Origin: Caballeronia sp. LZ062
GTDB lineage: Bacteria; Pseudomonadota; Gammaproteobacteria; Burkholderiales; Burkholderiaceae
DNA length: 64,000 nt
Assembly (NCBI RefSeq): GCF_031450785.1
Contig: NZ_JARTWB010000001.1
Span: forward strand, 62,001-126,000
Reading direction: 5' to 3'
The position numbers and the translations under genes are program-made. The notes beneath the pieces were generated by a model that saw only the letters and a program-made list of their open reading frames with translations, made no database searches and was not told the DNA's origin. Below are positions 16,954 to 26,554 of the stretch, in pieces. Numbering within the stretch: position 1 is the first letter of the stretch; each line of letters opens with the position of its first letter.

Positions 16954-17466
16954 ATGTCATTGCAAGCGATTCTGGCCGGCACGCCGGCGTGGGTCTGGGT
17001 GTTGTTGGCTGTGCTCGTGTCGCGCGGCCTGAAGGCGATGAAAGGCGGCACCGCGCCGCTTTCGAAGCTCGCGGTCGTGCCGGCTATCTTTGCCGCGTGG
17101 GGCTTGTTGCATATCTTCACCGGGCCGGAAGCGGGCTGGGAACCGGCGGCGACCTGGCTCGTCGGCGGCCTGTTCGGCGTCGGCATCGGCGCGATGCTCG
17201 CGAAAAAAAGCGCGATGACGGTGGACCGCGTGCGGCGTACCGTCAGCGTGCCGGGCTCGGTCGTGCCGATGCTTCTGATCCTCGCGACCTTCGCCTCGAA
17301 GTTCTTTATCGGCTTCGAACTGGCGACCACCGCGAGTGTCGGTGTTGACTTTGTACTGGTAGCGCTGAGTGCGCTGATTTCGGGTGTGATCGCCGGCATT
17401 TTCGCGGGCCGCTTCCTGATCTACTGGCTCGCGCTGCGGCCAGCGGCGGTATTCGAGCGCGTGTGA
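16954..17466 (+). CDS. Multi-pass membrane protein (DUF6622-like), 170 aa
   Basis: About five hydrophobic segments are seen: LAGTPAWVWVLLAVLVSRG, LAVVPAIFAAWGLLHIF, WLVGGLFGVGIGAMLA, VVPMLLILATFASKFFIGF and the C-terminal VLVALSALISGVIAGIFAGR. There is no soluble domain. AAGGAGAA stands 8 nt before the ATG. The shape matches a family of unknown-function inner-membrane proteins common in Burkholderiaceae; the family name is from memory. A promoter with flanking inverted repeats lies upstream. Confidence 0.75.
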   Translation: MSLQAILAGTPAWVWVLLAVLVSRGLKAMKGGTAPLSKLAVVPAIFAAWGLLHIFTGPEAGWEPAATWLVGGLFGVGIGAMLAKKSAMTVDRVRRTVSVPGSVVPMLLILATFASKFFIGFELATTASVGVDFVLVALSALISGVIAGIFAGRFLIYWLALRPAAVFERV

Positions 17467-17474
17467 GTCCGGCA

Positions 17475-17514
17475 CAAAAAAGCCGTGGAGCCGCTATGCA
17501 CGGCTCCACGGCTT
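17475..17514. terminator. Bidirectional hairpin terminator
   Basis: AAGCCGTGGAGCCG (17480-17493) and CGGCTCCACGGCTT (17501-17514) pair perfectly around a 7-nt loop. The A6 run at 17475-17480 becomes a U-tract on the minus strand, so it terminates the cold-shock gene; it also lies 13 bp after the convergent membrane-protein gene. Confidence 0.88.
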
Positions 17515-17534
17515 CGACGTTGAAGCTTGTGCGC

Positions 17535-17738
17535 TTACTGCGGCTGAATGTTCGCCGCTTGCAAGCCCTTCGGACCCTGACGCACGTCGAACAGCACCTT
17601 TTGATTCTCTTGCAGCGACTTGTAGCCGTCCGCCCGGATTTCCGAGAAATGCGCGAACAGGTCGGGGCTGCCGTCGTCCGGCTTGATGAACCCGAAACCC
17701 TTCGTGTCGTTAAACCATTTCACAGTGCCAGTTGCCAT
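17535..17738 (-). CDS. Cold-shock domain protein
   Basis: The 67-aa protein is a single [26 protein letters not shown] carries RNP1 (KGFGFI), and LFAHFSEI carries RNP2. It binds single-stranded RNA/DNA as a chaperone and usually needs no partner. AGGAAAC precedes ATG 17738; an upstream in-frame ATG at 17774 would add 12 acidic residues and lacks a better site. A strong terminator follows. Confidence 0.95.
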   Translation of the reverse strand: MATGTVKWFNDTKGFGFIKPDDGSPDLFAHFSEIRADGYKSLQENQKVLFDVRQGPKGLQAANIQPQ

Positions 17739-17813
17739 TGTTTCCTCTTCTTCTGCAGCGTTGAGCGAGGCCATGCCTCGCGTGGTGATGAATCGTTGGG
17801 TAGCGCGTGGCCG

Positions 17814-18059
17814 TCAGGCGAGCGCGGCTTCGTCGGGAATCTCGTTGAGCAGCGTCGAGAGCTGGCTGTCCGCGTCGCGGCCGCTAAATTCCCGCAGCGT
17901 TGCCAGCAGCGTGCGCCAGGGCGCAGGCCAGCGCGTTTCCCGCACGCAGCGGCCGGTGGCGTCGGTAATGCGGAGCAGGGTGGTATCGGGATAGTACGTG
18001 AGCGTGACGGGCATGCCGTCGAGGACGCAGGTTGCAGTGCAAGGTTTTGGTGTGAACAT
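17814..18059 (-). CDS. Small conserved-looking protein, 81 aa, unknown
   Basis: No known domain is recognised. The sequence looks real: mixed composition, strand-like repeats (CVLDGMPVTLTYYPDTTLLRITDATGR), then an amphipathic helix (APWRTLLATLREFSG) and an acidic tail. Two cysteines lie near the start (KPCTATC). It sits 75 bp upstream of the cold-shock gene on the same strand and could share a transcript with it. Confidence 0.6.
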   Translation of the reverse strand: MFTPKPCTATCVLDGMPVTLTYYPDTTLLRITDATGRCVRETRWPAPWRTLLATLREFSGRDADSQLSTLLNEIPDEAALA

Positions 18060-18294
18060 GCTTTTTTAATGGGTAAGAGAATCGTCGCCGCGCGTTGCGC
18101 GCTGGTCGGTCGACGGTGCGTGGTGTAGAGCAACGTCCGTGCCTAGCCGCTTCGGGCGAGCGGCAAGCTCGTCGCCAATAGCCGAAGTTCGAAAGTGCGT
18201 TGCAGTAAGTTGAATGCCGAATGCGTCAGTTTCAGGTTAGTTGGCGAAAATTACTCGGATAGACTCGTGTCGTAATTATTCGAGGAGCTTTAAC

Positions 18295-18453
18295 ATGTTT
18301 GTCGCCACGTTGCTTCTGTGTCCGGTTGGCGTTGCCGCGCTTTTCGCATTCGCTTTGTTCGCCGATAGGGCTTTCCGCCGGGCCGGGCTGGAAAAAGCGC
18401 CCGCGATCGCGCACCCGGAAGTGCAGAACCGACGCGACGTCGAGCGCCGCTGA
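18295..18453 (+). CDS. Small single-pass membrane protein, 52 aa
   Basis: The frame reads MFVATLLLCPVGVAALFAFALF, one hydrophobic helix, then a basic and polar tail ending NRRDVERR. GAGGAGCTTTA before ATG 18295 is a strong ribosome-binding site. An upstream in-frame start at 18241 lacks one. Function unknown. It precedes the rhamnose promoter but faces the same way. Confidence 0.6.
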   Translation: MFVATLLLCPVGVAALFAFALFADRAFRRAGLEKAPAIAHPEVQNRRDVERR

Positions 18454-18482
18454 TAGGAAACGCTTGCCACCGATCCGCTCTG

Positions 18483-18536
18483 GCTATCGATTGATCGCTG
18501 TTTCGAATTGTCGCGTTATCGGCTCCCGTCTATAGT
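18483..18536 (+). promoter_or_regulatory. Promoter and operator-like block of the first rhamnose operon
   Basis: TTGTCG (18508-18513), a 17-bp spacer and TATAGT (18531-18536) form a promoter 30 bp before the SDR gene. The 40 bp from 18483 to 18522 match those at 23679-23718 in front of the mutarotase operon: GC-ATCG, ATC, then TTTCG(A/G)ATTGTCG(C/T)G(T/C)TATCGG. Such sharing points to one regulator, most simply the LysR protein encoded between the two operons. Confidence 0.72.
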
Positions 18537-18565
18537 GCTTACGACAAAACGACAGGAGACAACGC

Positions 18566-19327
18566 ATGAACCGGATCGATCTGGCGGAACGCACCGTGGT
18601 CATCACCGGCGGCGCGCGCGGCATCGGCCTCGCGGTCGCGCAGCGGGCGCTTCTTTCGGGCGCGAACGTCGCGCTGTGGGATGTGGACGCCGAACGGCTT
18701 CAGCGCACGCGCGCCGAACTGGCGTCGAAGCACGAAGACCGCACGGTGAGCGAGTGCGTCGTCGAACTGACCGATGAAGCATCCGTCGAGGCCGCCGCGC
18801 AATCGACGCTCGCCGCGCACGGCAAGATCGACGTGCTCGTGAACAACGCAGGCATCACGGGCGGCAACGGTTCGACGTGGGAACTCGCCCCGGACGTGTG
18901 GCGCCGCGTGATCGACGTCAATCTGATCGGGCCGTACCTGACGTGCCGCGCCGTCGTGCCGCATATGCTGAAGAACGGCTATGGCCGCATTGTCAATGTC
19001 GCGTCGATAGCGGGCAAGGAAGGCAATCCGAACGCCTCGCACTACAGCGCGTCGAAGGCCGGTCTCATCGGGCTCACCAAGTCGCTCGGGAAGGAACTCG
19101 CGGGCAAGAACATTCTCGTGAACGCGGTCACGCCCGCCGCGGCCAAAACCGAAATTTTCGATTCGATGTCGCAGCAGCACATCGACTACATGCTCTCCAA
19201 GATTCCGATGAACCGCTTCCTCATGCCGGAGGAAGCGGCGTCGCTCATTCTGTGGCTCTCGTCCGAGGACTGCGCGTTCAGCACGGGCGCCGTATTCGAC
19301 TTGTCGGGCGGACGCGCGACCTACTGA
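18566..19327 (+). CDS. SDR dehydrogenase, probable L-2-keto-3-deoxyrhamnonate 4-dehydrogenase
   Basis: The 253-aa classical SDR shows the NAD-binding GGARGIGLAVAQ, the NNAGITGG strand, catalytic Tyr/Lys in HYSASKAGL and Ser in VASIAGKEG. Within a non-phosphorylative L-rhamnose cluster, two SDR steps exist: the L-rhamnose 1-dehydrogenase and, in one variant, oxidation of 2-keto-3-deoxy-L-rhamnonate at C4 (LRA5). The SDR at 21903 fits the first role better, so this one is assigned the second by elimination. The following hydrolase (LRA6, FAH family) is not seen in the window. Confidence 0.72.
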   Translation: MNRIDLAERTVVITGGARGIGLAVAQRALLSGANVALWDVDAERLQRTRAELASKHEDRTVSECVVELTDEASVEAAAQSTLAAHGKIDVLVNNAGITGGNGSTWELAPDVWRRVIDVNLIGPYLTCRAVVPHMLKNGYGRIVNVASIAGKEGNPNASHYSASKAGLIGLTKSLGKELAGKNILVNAVTPAAAKTEIFDSMSQQHIDYMLSKIPMNRFLMPEEAASLILWLSSEDCAFSTGAVFDLSGGRATY

Positions 19328-19351
19328 CAGCGCGCTTCACTGGAGAGAGAC

Positions 19352-20686
19352 ATGGACCACTCCGCCGCGGCGGAAGGCGCTGTCACGTCCCGCGTGATGC
19401 GCCGGCTGCTGCCGTTCCTCTTGCTGATGAACGTGCTCGCGTTTCTGGACCGCGCGAACATCGGCTTCGCGCAGAAGGCCTTGCAGCAGGACACCGGTCT
19501 CACGAACGCCGCGTTCGCGTTCGGCGCGGGCGTCTTTTTCGTCGGCTATGCGATCTTCGAGGTGCCGAGCAATCTCCTGTTGCATCGCGTGGGCGCGAAG
19601 CTGTGGATGTGCCGCATCATGGTCACGTGGGGTCTCGTTTCGTCGGCGATGGCCTTCGCGCATTCCGCGACGACGTTCTACGCATTGCGCTTCCTGCTCG
19701 GCGTGGCGGAAGCGGGCTTCTTTCCCGGCATCGTCTATTACCTGACGCGCTGGTTTCCGCAGAACGCGCGCGCCCGGGCGCTCGGCGTGTTCTATTTCGG
19801 CGCGCCGCTCGCCTTCATCTTCGGCGCGCCGCTTTCGGGACTGCTGCTCGATCTGCACGGCGTGCTGGGCTTTGCCGGCTGGCAGTGGCTGTTTCTCGTC
19901 GAAGGACTGCTCGCGTCGATTGTCGGCGCGTGGGCGTTCTGGTATCTCGACGACGATCCCGCTCGCGCGCGCTGGCTCACGCAGGACCAGCGGGCGTGGC
20001 TCGTCGCGCGCCTCGATGACGACGCGCGCGCTGCGTCGTCGCACGGGCCGCATCGCGTGCTGGCCGCGTTGGTCGATCCGCGCGTGCTGGTGCTGTGCTG
20101 CGTCTATTTCCTGATTCAGGCGGCGGTGTACGGCGTCGTCTTCTATCTGCCGCAGCAGGTCGCTGCGCTGCTCGGCACGAAGGTCGGGTTTCGCGTCGGG
20201 CTCGTGACCGCGCTGCCGTGGATCGCGGCGGTCGTCGTGACGTGGATCGTGCCGCGATATGCGGATCGCACCGGCACGCATCGCCTGTGCGCTGTGGCGC
20301 TGCTCGTCATGTCGGGCCTGGCCATCGCGGTGTCCGGGCTTGCCGGGGCGCCCATCGTCTCGCTGATCGCGCTCTGCTGCGCCGCCAGCGGATTCATTGC
20401 CGCGCAGCCGCTTTTCTGGACCTTTCCGACGCGCTATCTGACCGGCGCGGCCGCCGCCGCGGGCATCGCGCTCATCAATTCGCTCGGCGGACTCGGCGGA
20501 TTCTTCGCGCCGATGGCCCGCACCGCCGCCGACGCCGCTTTTCATTCCGCGAGCGCCGGGCTCGTCGTGCTCGGCGCGGCGAGCGTGCTGGCGGCGCTCG
20601 TGATCGTCGCGCTCGTGCGCGTGCCGGCGCACGGCTCGGTCGCCGAATCTCGCGCCGATAGCCCCAAACCGGCGAACGCGTCCTGA
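19352..20686 (+). CDS. MFS transporter, sugar-acid type
   Basis: The 444-aa carrier has 12 predicted helices and the MFS signatures of the anion:cation symporter branch (ACS/phthalate permease): [16 protein letters not shown] after helix 1, and [20 protein letters not shown]. Its place between two rhamnose-pathway genes suggests uptake of L-rhamnonate or a related aldonate. The substrate is inferred from context only. Confidence 0.82.
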   Translation: MDHSAAAEGAVTSRVMRRLLPFLLLMNVLAFLDRANIGFAQKALQQDTGLTNAAFAFGAGVFFVGYAIFEVPSNLLLHRVGAKLWMCRIMVTWGLVSSAMAFAHSATTFYALRFLLGVAEAGFFPGIVYYLTRWFPQNARARALGVFYFGAPLAFIFGAPLSGLLLDLHGVLGFAGWQWLFLVEGLLASIVGAWAFWYLDDDPARARWLTQDQRAWLVARLDDDARAASSHGPHRVLAALVDPRVLVLCCVYFLIQAAVYGVVFYLPQQVAALLGTKVGFRVGLVTALPWIAAVVVTWIVPRYADRTGTHRLCAVALLVMSGLAIAVSGLAGAPIVSLIALCCAASGFIAAQPLFWTFPTRYLTGAAAAAGIALINSLGGLGGFFAPMARTAADAAFHSASAGLVVLGAASVLAALVIVALVRVPAHGSVAESRADSPKPANAS

Positions 20687-20712
20687 CCATTCCAATATAC
20701 GGAGACGAAACC

Positions 20713-21891
20713 ATGTCCATGCCCACCATCCGCCAGGTTCGCGCGTTCGTCGTTCGCGGCGGCGGCGCGGATTATCACGATCAGGGCGCCGATCACTGGA
20801 TCGACGATCACATCGCCACGCCGATGGCCCGCTATCCGGAGTATCGGCAGAGCCGGCAGTCGTTCGGACTCAACGTGCTCGGCTCGCTCGTCGTCGAAAT
20901 CGAAGCGAGCGACGGCACCGTCGGCTTCGCGGTGACGACGGGCGGCGAGATCGGCGCGTTCATCGTCGAGAAGCATCTGGCGCGCTTCATCGAAGGGCAG
21001 CGCGTGACGGACATCGAGAAAATGTGGGATCAGATGTACTTCGCGACGCTCTATTACGGGCGCAAAGGCATCGTGCTGAACGCGATCTCGGGCGTCGATC
21101 TCGCGCTGTGGGATCTGCTGGCGAAAGTGCGCAAGGAGCCGGTGTTCCAGTTGCTGGGCGGCCCCGTTCGCGACGAATTGCAGTTCTACGCGACGGGTGC
21201 GCGGCCGGACCTCGCTAAGCAAATGGGCTTCATCGGCGGCAAGATGCCGTTGCAGCACGGCCCGGCGGAAGGCGAAGAAGGGCTCGCCGCGAACATCGCG
21301 AAGCTCGCCGACATGCGCTCCAAAGTGGGCGACGACTTCTGGCTCATGTTCGACTGCTGGATGTCGCTCGATCTCAATTACGCGAAGCGGCTCGCCACCG
21401 CCGCGCACGAATACGGCCTGAAGTGGCTCGAAGAAACGCTGCCGCCCGACGACTATTGGGGCTACGCCGAACTGCGCCGCTCCGTTCCTCGCGGCATGAT
21501 GGTGACAACGGGCGAGCACGAAGCGACGCGCTGGGGCTTCCGGATGCTGTTCGAAATGGGCTGCGCGGACCTCGTGCAGCCGGACGTGGGCTGGTGCGGC
21601 GGGATCACGGAGCTGATCAAGATTTCGGCGATGGCGGATGCGCACAACGTGCTGGTCGTGCCGCACGGGTCGTCGGTCTATAGCTATCACTTCGTCGTGA
21701 CGCGGCATAACTCGCCGTTCGCCGAATTTCTGATGATGGCGCCGCAAGCCGATCAGGTCGTGCCGATGTTCACGCCCTTGCTGCTCGACGAGCCGGTGCC
21801 CGTGAACGGACGCATGAAAGTGCCGGAAACGCCGGGCTTCGGCGTACGGCTCAATCCCGAATGCGCGCTGGCGCGGCCTTACACTCACTGA
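20713..21891 (+). CDS. rhmD: L-rhamnonate dehydratase (enolase superfamily)
   Basis: The 392-aa protein is a mandelate-racemase-group enzyme. Metal-ligand region in [11 protein letters not shown], then [14 protein letters not shown] and TGEHEATRW (third acidic ligand region), and His in [12 protein letters not shown] as acid/base. It starts [25 protein letters not shown], the unusual N-terminus of rhamnonate dehydratases, and shares the stretch [17 protein letters not shown] with the E. coli enzyme (remembered). It converts L-rhamnonate to 2-keto-3-deoxy-L-rhamnonate. Confidence 0.9.
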   Translation: MSMPTIRQVRAFVVRGGGADYHDQGADHWIDDHIATPMARYPEYRQSRQSFGLNVLGSLVVEIEASDGTVGFAVTTGGEIGAFIVEKHLARFIEGQRVTDIEKMWDQMYFATLYYGRKGIVLNAISGVDLALWDLLAKVRKEPVFQLLGGPVRDELQFYATGARPDLAKQMGFIGGKMPLQHGPAEGEEGLAANIAKLADMRSKVGDDFWLMFDCWMSLDLNYAKRLATAAHEYGLKWLEETLPPDDYWGYAELRRSVPRGMMVTTGEHEATRWGFRMLFEMGCADLVQPDVGWCGGITELIKISAMADAHNVLVVPHGSSVYSYHFVVTRHNSPFAEFLMMAPQADQVVPMFTPLLLDEPVPVNGRMKVPETPGFGVRLNPECALARPYTH

Positions 21892-21902
21892 CGAGGCGTC
21901 CT

Positions 21903-22685
21903 ATGCTGCTGGAGAACAAAGTCGTGATCGTGACGGGCGGCTCGCGCGGCATCGGACGGGCGATTGCGCTGGCTAGCGCGCGCGAAGGCGCGAACGTCGC
22001 GATCAACTACTGGCGCGATAACGATCAGTCTTACGGCAAGGCATCGGCGGTGGAGTCGATCGTCGGCGAGATCGAGGCGCTTGGCCGCCGCGCGATTGCC
22101 GTCGAAGGCAACGTCGCGGAACGCGAGACGGGCATTGAACTCGTGCGGCGCACGGTCGAAGCGTTCGGGCGCGTCGACGTGCTGTCGAGCAACGCGGGCA
22201 TTTGTCCGTTCCATGCGTTCCTCGACATGCCGGCTTCCGTGTACGAAACGACGGTCGCGGTGAATCTGAACGGCGCGTTCTATGTGACGCAGGCCGCCGC
22301 GAATCAGATGAAGGCGCAAGGCACGGGCGGCGCGATTGTCGCGACCAGTTCAATCAGCGCGCTCGTCGGCGGCGGCATGCAGACGCATTACACGCCGACG
22401 AAAGCGGGCGTGCATTCGCTCATGCAGTCGTGCGCCATTGCGCTGGGACCGTACGGCATTCGCTGCAATTCCGTGATGCCCGGCACTATCGCGACGGACC
22501 TGAACGCCGAAGACTTGTCGGACGCCGACAAGCGCGATTACATGGAAAAGCGCATTCCGCTCGGCCGTCTCGGCGCGCCCGACGATGTCGCGCAATGCGT
22601 GGTGTTTCTGGCGTCGGACCGCGCGCGCTATGTGACGGGCGCGTCGCTTTTGGTCGATGGTGGCCTCTTCGTCAACTTGCAGTAA
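21903..22685 (+). CDS. SDR, probable L-rhamnose 1-dehydrogenase
   Basis: The 260-aa SDR starts MLLENKVVIVTGGSRGIGRAIA. Catalytic residues are Ser in ATSSISALVGGG and Tyr/Lys in HYTPTKAGVHSL; the insert NYWRDNDQSYGKASAV after the second strand is typical of bacterial L-rhamnose 1-dehydrogenases as I recall them. It should oxidise L-rhamnose to L-rhamnono-1,4-lactone. ATG 21903 lies 9 bp after the dehydratase stop. Its last 14 bp overlap the end of the LysR gene on the other strand. Confidence 0.8.
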   Translation: MLLENKVVIVTGGSRGIGRAIALASAREGANVAINYWRDNDQSYGKASAVESIVGEIEALGRRAIAVEGNVAERETGIELVRRTVEAFGRVDVLSSNAGICPFHAFLDMPASVYETTVAVNLNGAFYVTQAAANQMKAQGTGGAIVATSSISALVGGGMQTHYTPTKAGVHSLMQSCAIALGPYGIRCNSVMPGTIATDLNAEDLSDADKRDYMEKRIPLGRLGAPDDVAQCVVFLASDRARYVTGASLLVDGGLFVNLQ

Positions 22686-23628
22686 CCGCGAGCGAAACGG
22701 CCGAGTATTTGCGCAGCAATGCGATAAAGTATTCAGCCGGTTCGCTCAGTGTTTCGAACTTGCGGCGCAGCAGGCCGAAGCCCGACAGGCTCTTGCCGAT
22801 CTCGACGGGCAACTCCACAAGCAGTTGCGCGCGCAGATAGTCGCGCACGACGGACTCGGGCAGCATCGCGACGGCGTCGCTGTTTTGCAGCAGTTGCAGC
22901 GTCGCGAAGATGGACGCGCATTCGACGATATCGGCGGGCGTGGTCAAGCCCGCGCGCGCGAGTTCTTCCTCGAAGAGACCGCGCGCGGGACTCGTGATCG
23001 GCTGGAGAATCCACGGCCAGCCGACGAGCGTTTCCAGTTCAAGGGAAGCCTTGCTTGCAAGCGGATGCTTCGCGCGCACGACGAGCCGCATAGCTTCCCG
23101 TGCGAGCGGTTCGAAGTCGAAGTCGTTGTGCTGTAGGGGCGTGGTCAGGCGGCCGAGCGCGAGATCCACTTCGCGGCGATGCAGCAGTTGCACGACCTGA
23201 TCGCTCGTTTCGCCGAGTATGCGCACGTTGAGCAGCGGGCGTTCGGATTTGAGTTCGGTCACGGCCATCGCGAGCACGTCGGGCGCGGCGCCCATGATCG
23301 CGCCGACCGTCAGTTGTCCGTGACCGCCGCGCCGTTTGTTGTCGAGGTCGTCGGCGAAGCGCGTGAGGTCCGCGAGCGAACGGCGCGCGTAGGCGAGCGC
23401 GGCGGTGCCGAGCGGCGTCGGATGCATGCCGCGCGCATTGCGGTCGAAGAGCTGGAAGCCGAACGCTTCTTCGATATCCGCGAGCATGCGGCTCGCGCTC
23501 GGTTGCGCAACGTTGATGTTGTCCGCTGCCTGATGAAGATTGCGGGTGTTATCGAGCGCGACGAGCAGCGCCAGATGCTTGAATTTGAGGCGGTTGACGA
23601 GCGCGACCTGTGACACGTTCTGGTTCAT
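22672..23628 (-). CDS. LysR-family regulator of the rhamnose genes
   Basis: The 318-aa protein has an N-terminal winged HTH (FKHLALLVALDNTRNLHQAADNINVAQPSASRMLADIEE) and a LysR substrate-binding domain with two lobes (about 100-310). MNQNVSQ at 23628 is the natural start; the frame continues upstream to 23907 without protein character. It lies between the two rhamnose operons: convergent with the first and divergent from the second. Both promoters share a block that could be its site. The ligand is probably L-rhamnose or a downstream aldonate (inference). Confidence 0.85.
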   Translation of the reverse strand: MNQNVSQVALVNRLKFKHLALLVALDNTRNLHQAADNINVAQPSASRMLADIEEAFGFQLFDRNARGMHPTPLGTAALAYARRSLADLTRFADDLDNKRRGGHGQLTVGAIMGAAPDVLAMAVTELKSERPLLNVRILGETSDQVVQLLHRREVDLALGRLTTPLQHNDFDFEPLAREAMRLVVRAKHPLASKASLELETLVGWPWILQPITSPARGLFEEELARAGLTTPADIVECASIFATLQLLQNSDAVAMLPESVVRDYLRAQLLVELPVEIGKSLSGFGLLRRKFETLSEPAEYFIALLRKYSAVSLAVTAS

Positions 23629-23678
23629 TGGACAGCCCCCGCTTGATGCAACGCAACGATGTTCGCTGATACGGTTTT

Positions 23679-23733
23679 GCAATCGGCCAATCCTGCTTTC
23701 GGATTGTCGTGCTATCGGTCGGCGAATTATAGT
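23679..23733 (+). promoter_or_regulatory. Promoter and operator-like block of the second rhamnose operon
   Basis: TTGTCG (23704-23709), an 18-bp spacer and TATAGT (23728-23733) precede the mutarotase gene. The block 23679-23718 closely matches 18483-18522 in front of the first rhamnose operon. It lies in the divergent region shared with the LysR gene, where LysR proteins usually bind. Confidence 0.72.
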
Positions 23734-23794
23734 CGCAGCACAACGCGCCTTATCGCAAAGAGAAGGCGCATCGAACATAAAAAAGGCGTCCGCC

Positions 23795-24109
23795 ATGGAG
23801 ACAGTGGCTTTTCGCATGACCCTGAAGCCAGGCATGCGCGAGGAGTACGAACGGCGCCATCGCGAGCTATGGCCCGAACTCGCCGATGCGCTGCATGCGG
23901 CCGGCATCCGCGATTACTGGATCTTTCTCGACGAAGCGACAGGCCATCTCTTCGCAACGTACAGGCGCACGGACACACACACGACCGACGCGCTGCCGAA
24001 CTTGCCCATCATGCGCAAATGGTGGGACTTCATGGCGGAACTGATGAATACGCATCCCGACAACGCGCCCGTGGCCGTTGCGCTTGCGCCCGTTTTTCAT
24101 CTTGCGTGA
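23795..24109 (+). CDS. rhaM: L-rhamnose mutarotase
   Basis: The 104-aa protein is a RhaM-type dimeric alpha-beta barrel: MTLKPGMREEYERRHRELWPEL, then GIRDYWIFLDEATGHLFATYR, and MRKWWDFMAELM near the end, with the His/Tyr/Trp residues typical of the family. It interconverts L-rhamnose anomers so that the dehydrogenase gets its preferred form. It is the first gene of the uptake operon. Confidence 0.93.
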   Translation: METVAFRMTLKPGMREEYERRHRELWPELADALHAAGIRDYWIFLDEATGHLFATYRRTDTHTTDALPNLPIMRKWWDFMAELMNTHPDNAPVAVALAPVFHLA

Positions 24110-24136
24110 ATCAGCCTGAGCCGCGAGGACACCACC

Positions 24137-25027
24137 ATGCAGGTTGTCGATCCGCATATTCACCTGTGGGACCTTTCCACGCACCATTACCCGTGGCTCG
24201 CCAATCCGCAGACGTCCTTCGTCGGCGATGCGCGCAAGCTGAAACATGACTATCTGCTTGCAGACTTGCTGCGTGATGCAGAAGGCATCGACGTGCTCAA
24301 GCTCGTTCATGTCGACGCGAATCACGATCCCGCCGATCCTGTTGAAGAGACGCGCTGGCTGCAAGGCATTGCGGACGGTGAAGGGCGCGGCATGCCGAAC
24401 GGCATCGTCGCGGGCGCTGATCTGTCGCGCGACGATGCTCCTCAAGTGCTGGAAGCGCACGCGGCGTTTGCGAACACGCGGGGCATTCGCCAGATACTGA
24501 ATGTGCATGACAACCCGCTGTATGACTACGTGGGCCGACACTTCATGCACGAGCCACAATGGCGCAAGCACTTCGCGTTGCTGAGGCGCTTCGGTTTGTC
24601 GTTCGATTTGCAGCTTTATCCGTCGCAGATGCGGGACGCTGCGCAGCTTGCGCGTGAACATGACGACACGCAGTTCATCGTGAACCACGCGGGGATGTTC
24701 GTGGACCGCGCGTCGCCGGCGGGGTATCGCGCGTGGCGTGACGGAATGCGTGCGCTGGCGGCATGCCCCAACGTCGCCGTGAAAATCAGCGGCCTTGCGA
24801 TGTTCGATCATCAATGGACAGTGGAGAGCTTTCGGGCTTATGTGCTCGAAACCATCGACACGTTCGGCTGCGAGCGCGCCATGTTCGCTTCGAACTTTCC
24901 GGTGGACCGCCTGTTCGGTTCGTACACGGCGATGTGGACCGCCTACGCGCATATTGTCGATGATGCAAGCGCGAGCGAGAAAGAAGCGTTATTCGTTCGG
25001 AATGCAGAACGTATTTATCGCATATAA
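24137..25027 (+). CDS. Amidohydrolase-family L-rhamnono-1,4-lactonase
   Basis: The 296-aa TIM-barrel hydrolase starts MQVVDPHIHLWDLSTHHYPWL, where D-x-H-x-H binds the metal. A later His in FIVNHAGMFVD and the C-terminal MFASNFPVDRLF (Asp) complete an amidohydrolase_2 active site. Its place between the mutarotase and ABC genes fits hydrolysis of L-rhamnono-lactone to L-rhamnonate. The family also contains other sugar lactonases. Confidence 0.83.
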   Translation: MQVVDPHIHLWDLSTHHYPWLANPQTSFVGDARKLKHDYLLADLLRDAEGIDVLKLVHVDANHDPADPVEETRWLQGIADGEGRGMPNGIVAGADLSRDDAPQVLEAHAAFANTRGIRQILNVHDNPLYDYVGRHFMHEPQWRKHFALLRRFGLSFDLQLYPSQMRDAAQLAREHDDTQFIVNHAGMFVDRASPAGYRAWRDGMRALAACPNVAVKISGLAMFDHQWTVESFRAYVLETIDTFGCERAMFASNFPVDRLFGSYTAMWTAYAHIVDDASASEKEALFVRNAERIYRI

Positions 25028-25042
25028 GCAGGAGACGTTTCG

Positions 25043-26554
25043 ATGACACCAAGGCTCGAAATGCGGCACGCGAGCAAGGCCTTCGGCCGCGTGCGTGCGC
25101 TCGGCGACGCGAGCTTGCAGCTTTTTCCCGGCGAAGTGCACGCGTTGCTCGGCGAAAACGGCGCGGGCAAGTCCACGCTCGTCAAGCTACTCGCGGGCGT
25201 CTATCAGCCGGATTCGGGAGAATTGCTGGTCGACGGCGTGACGCGGCGCTTCGCCAATCCCGCCGAAGCACGCAATGCAGGCATCGCGGTGATCTATCAG
25301 GAGCCGACGCTCTTTGCGGACCTCTCCATTGCGGAGAACATCTATATGGGACGCCAGCCGCGCGACAGGCTGGGGCGCATTCGCTACGACGAAATGCATC
25401 GCGAAGTGGATGCGTTGCTCGCGTCGCTCGGCGTGAACATGCGCGCGCAGCGGCTCGTGCGCGGGCTGTCGATTGCGGATCAGCAAGTCGTGGAGATTGC
25501 GAAAGCGCTGTCGCTCGATGCCAACGTCCTCATCATGGATGAACCCACCGCCGCGCTTTCGCTACCTGAAGTGGAGCGGCTCTTCGCCATTGTGCGCGGT
25601 CTTCGTGAGCGCAATGCGGCGGTGCTTTTCATCACGCATCGGCTCGACGAAGTGTTTGCTTTGACGCAACGCCTGACGATCATGCGCGACGGCATGAAAG
25701 TGCACGACGCGCTGACTGCTGACATGAGCATCGATTCGATCGTGAGCAAGATGGTGGGCCGCGACCTCGACACGTTTTATCCAAAGGCAGAAGTAACGCC
25801 GGGCGATGTGCGTCTTTCGGTGCGCAATCTCACGCGAGAGGGCGTATTCAAGAACGTGTCGTTCGACGTGCGCGCGGGCGAGATCGTCGCGCTAGCGGGT
25901 CTCGTGGGCGCGGGAAGAAGCGAGGTGGCCCGCGCGATCTTCGGCATCGATCCAGTGGATGGCGGCGAGGTCAGAGTCGGCGGCAACAGGATCGAACTCG
26001 GCAAACCGGCTGCGGCCGTGCGCGCCGGGCTCGCGCTCGTGCCGGAAGACCGGCGCGCGCAAGGACTCGCGATGGAGTTGTCCATTGCGCGTAACGCGTC
26101 GTTGACAGTGCTCGGACGTTTGATGCGGCACGGTCTCATCTCGTCGCGAAGCGAGTCCACGCTCGCTGCCGACTGGGGCAAACGCCTCCGCCTCAAAGCC
26201 AGTGATCTCGACGCACCCGTGGGCACGCTCTCCGGCGGCAATCAGCAGAAAGTCGTGCTCGGCAAGTGGCTCGCGACGAACCCGAAGGTGCTCATTATCG
26301 ACGAGCCGACCCGCGGCATCGACGTGGGCGCGAAAGCCGAGGTGTATCGCACGCTCGCAGAACTCGTGAAGGAGGGTATGGCCGTGCTGATGATATCGAG
26401 CGAATTGCCTGAAGTGCTTGGCATGGCGGACCGCGTGCTCGTCATGCACGAAGGCCGTGTCAGCGCGGATATATCCCGCGCCGATGCGAACGAGGAACGC
26501 GTGATGAGCGCGGCGTTGGGCGCTCCCGCGCATACATTGGGTCACGCGGCATGA
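25043..26554 (+). CDS. rhaT: Sugar ABC transporter ATPase with two ATP-binding domains
   Basis: The 503-aa protein carries two ABC domains in tandem, as in RbsA/XylG/RhaT. First: Walker [10 protein letters not shown], Walker [12 protein letters not shown]. Second: a degenerate Walker [10 protein letters not shown], intact signature LSGGNQQKV and Walker [13 protein letters not shown]. It powers the two permeases encoded next and overlaps the first by 4 bp. L-rhamnose as substrate is inferred from the operon; the name follows the Rhizobium system and is not E. coli RhaT. Confidence 0.88.
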   Translation: MTPRLEMRHASKAFGRVRALGDASLQLFPGEVHALLGENGAGKSTLVKLLAGVYQPDSGELLVDGVTRRFANPAEARNAGIAVIYQEPTLFADLSIAENIYMGRQPRDRLGRIRYDEMHREVDALLASLGVNMRAQRLVRGLSIADQQVVEIAKALSLDANVLIMDEPTAALSLPEVERLFAIVRGLRERNAAVLFITHRLDEVFALTQRLTIMRDGMKVHDALTADMSIDSIVSKMVGRDLDTFYPKAEVTPGDVRLSVRNLTREGVFKNVSFDVRAGEIVALAGLVGAGRSEVARAIFGIDPVDGGEVRVGGNRIELGKPAAAVRAGLALVPEDRRAQGLAMELSIARNASLTVLGRLMRHGLISSRSESTLAADWGKRLRLKASDLDAPVGTLSGGNQQKVVLGKWLATNPKVLIIDEPTRGIDVGAKAEVYRTLAELVKEGMAVLMISSELPEVLGMADRVLVMHEGRVSADISRADANEERVMSAALGAPAHTLGHAA

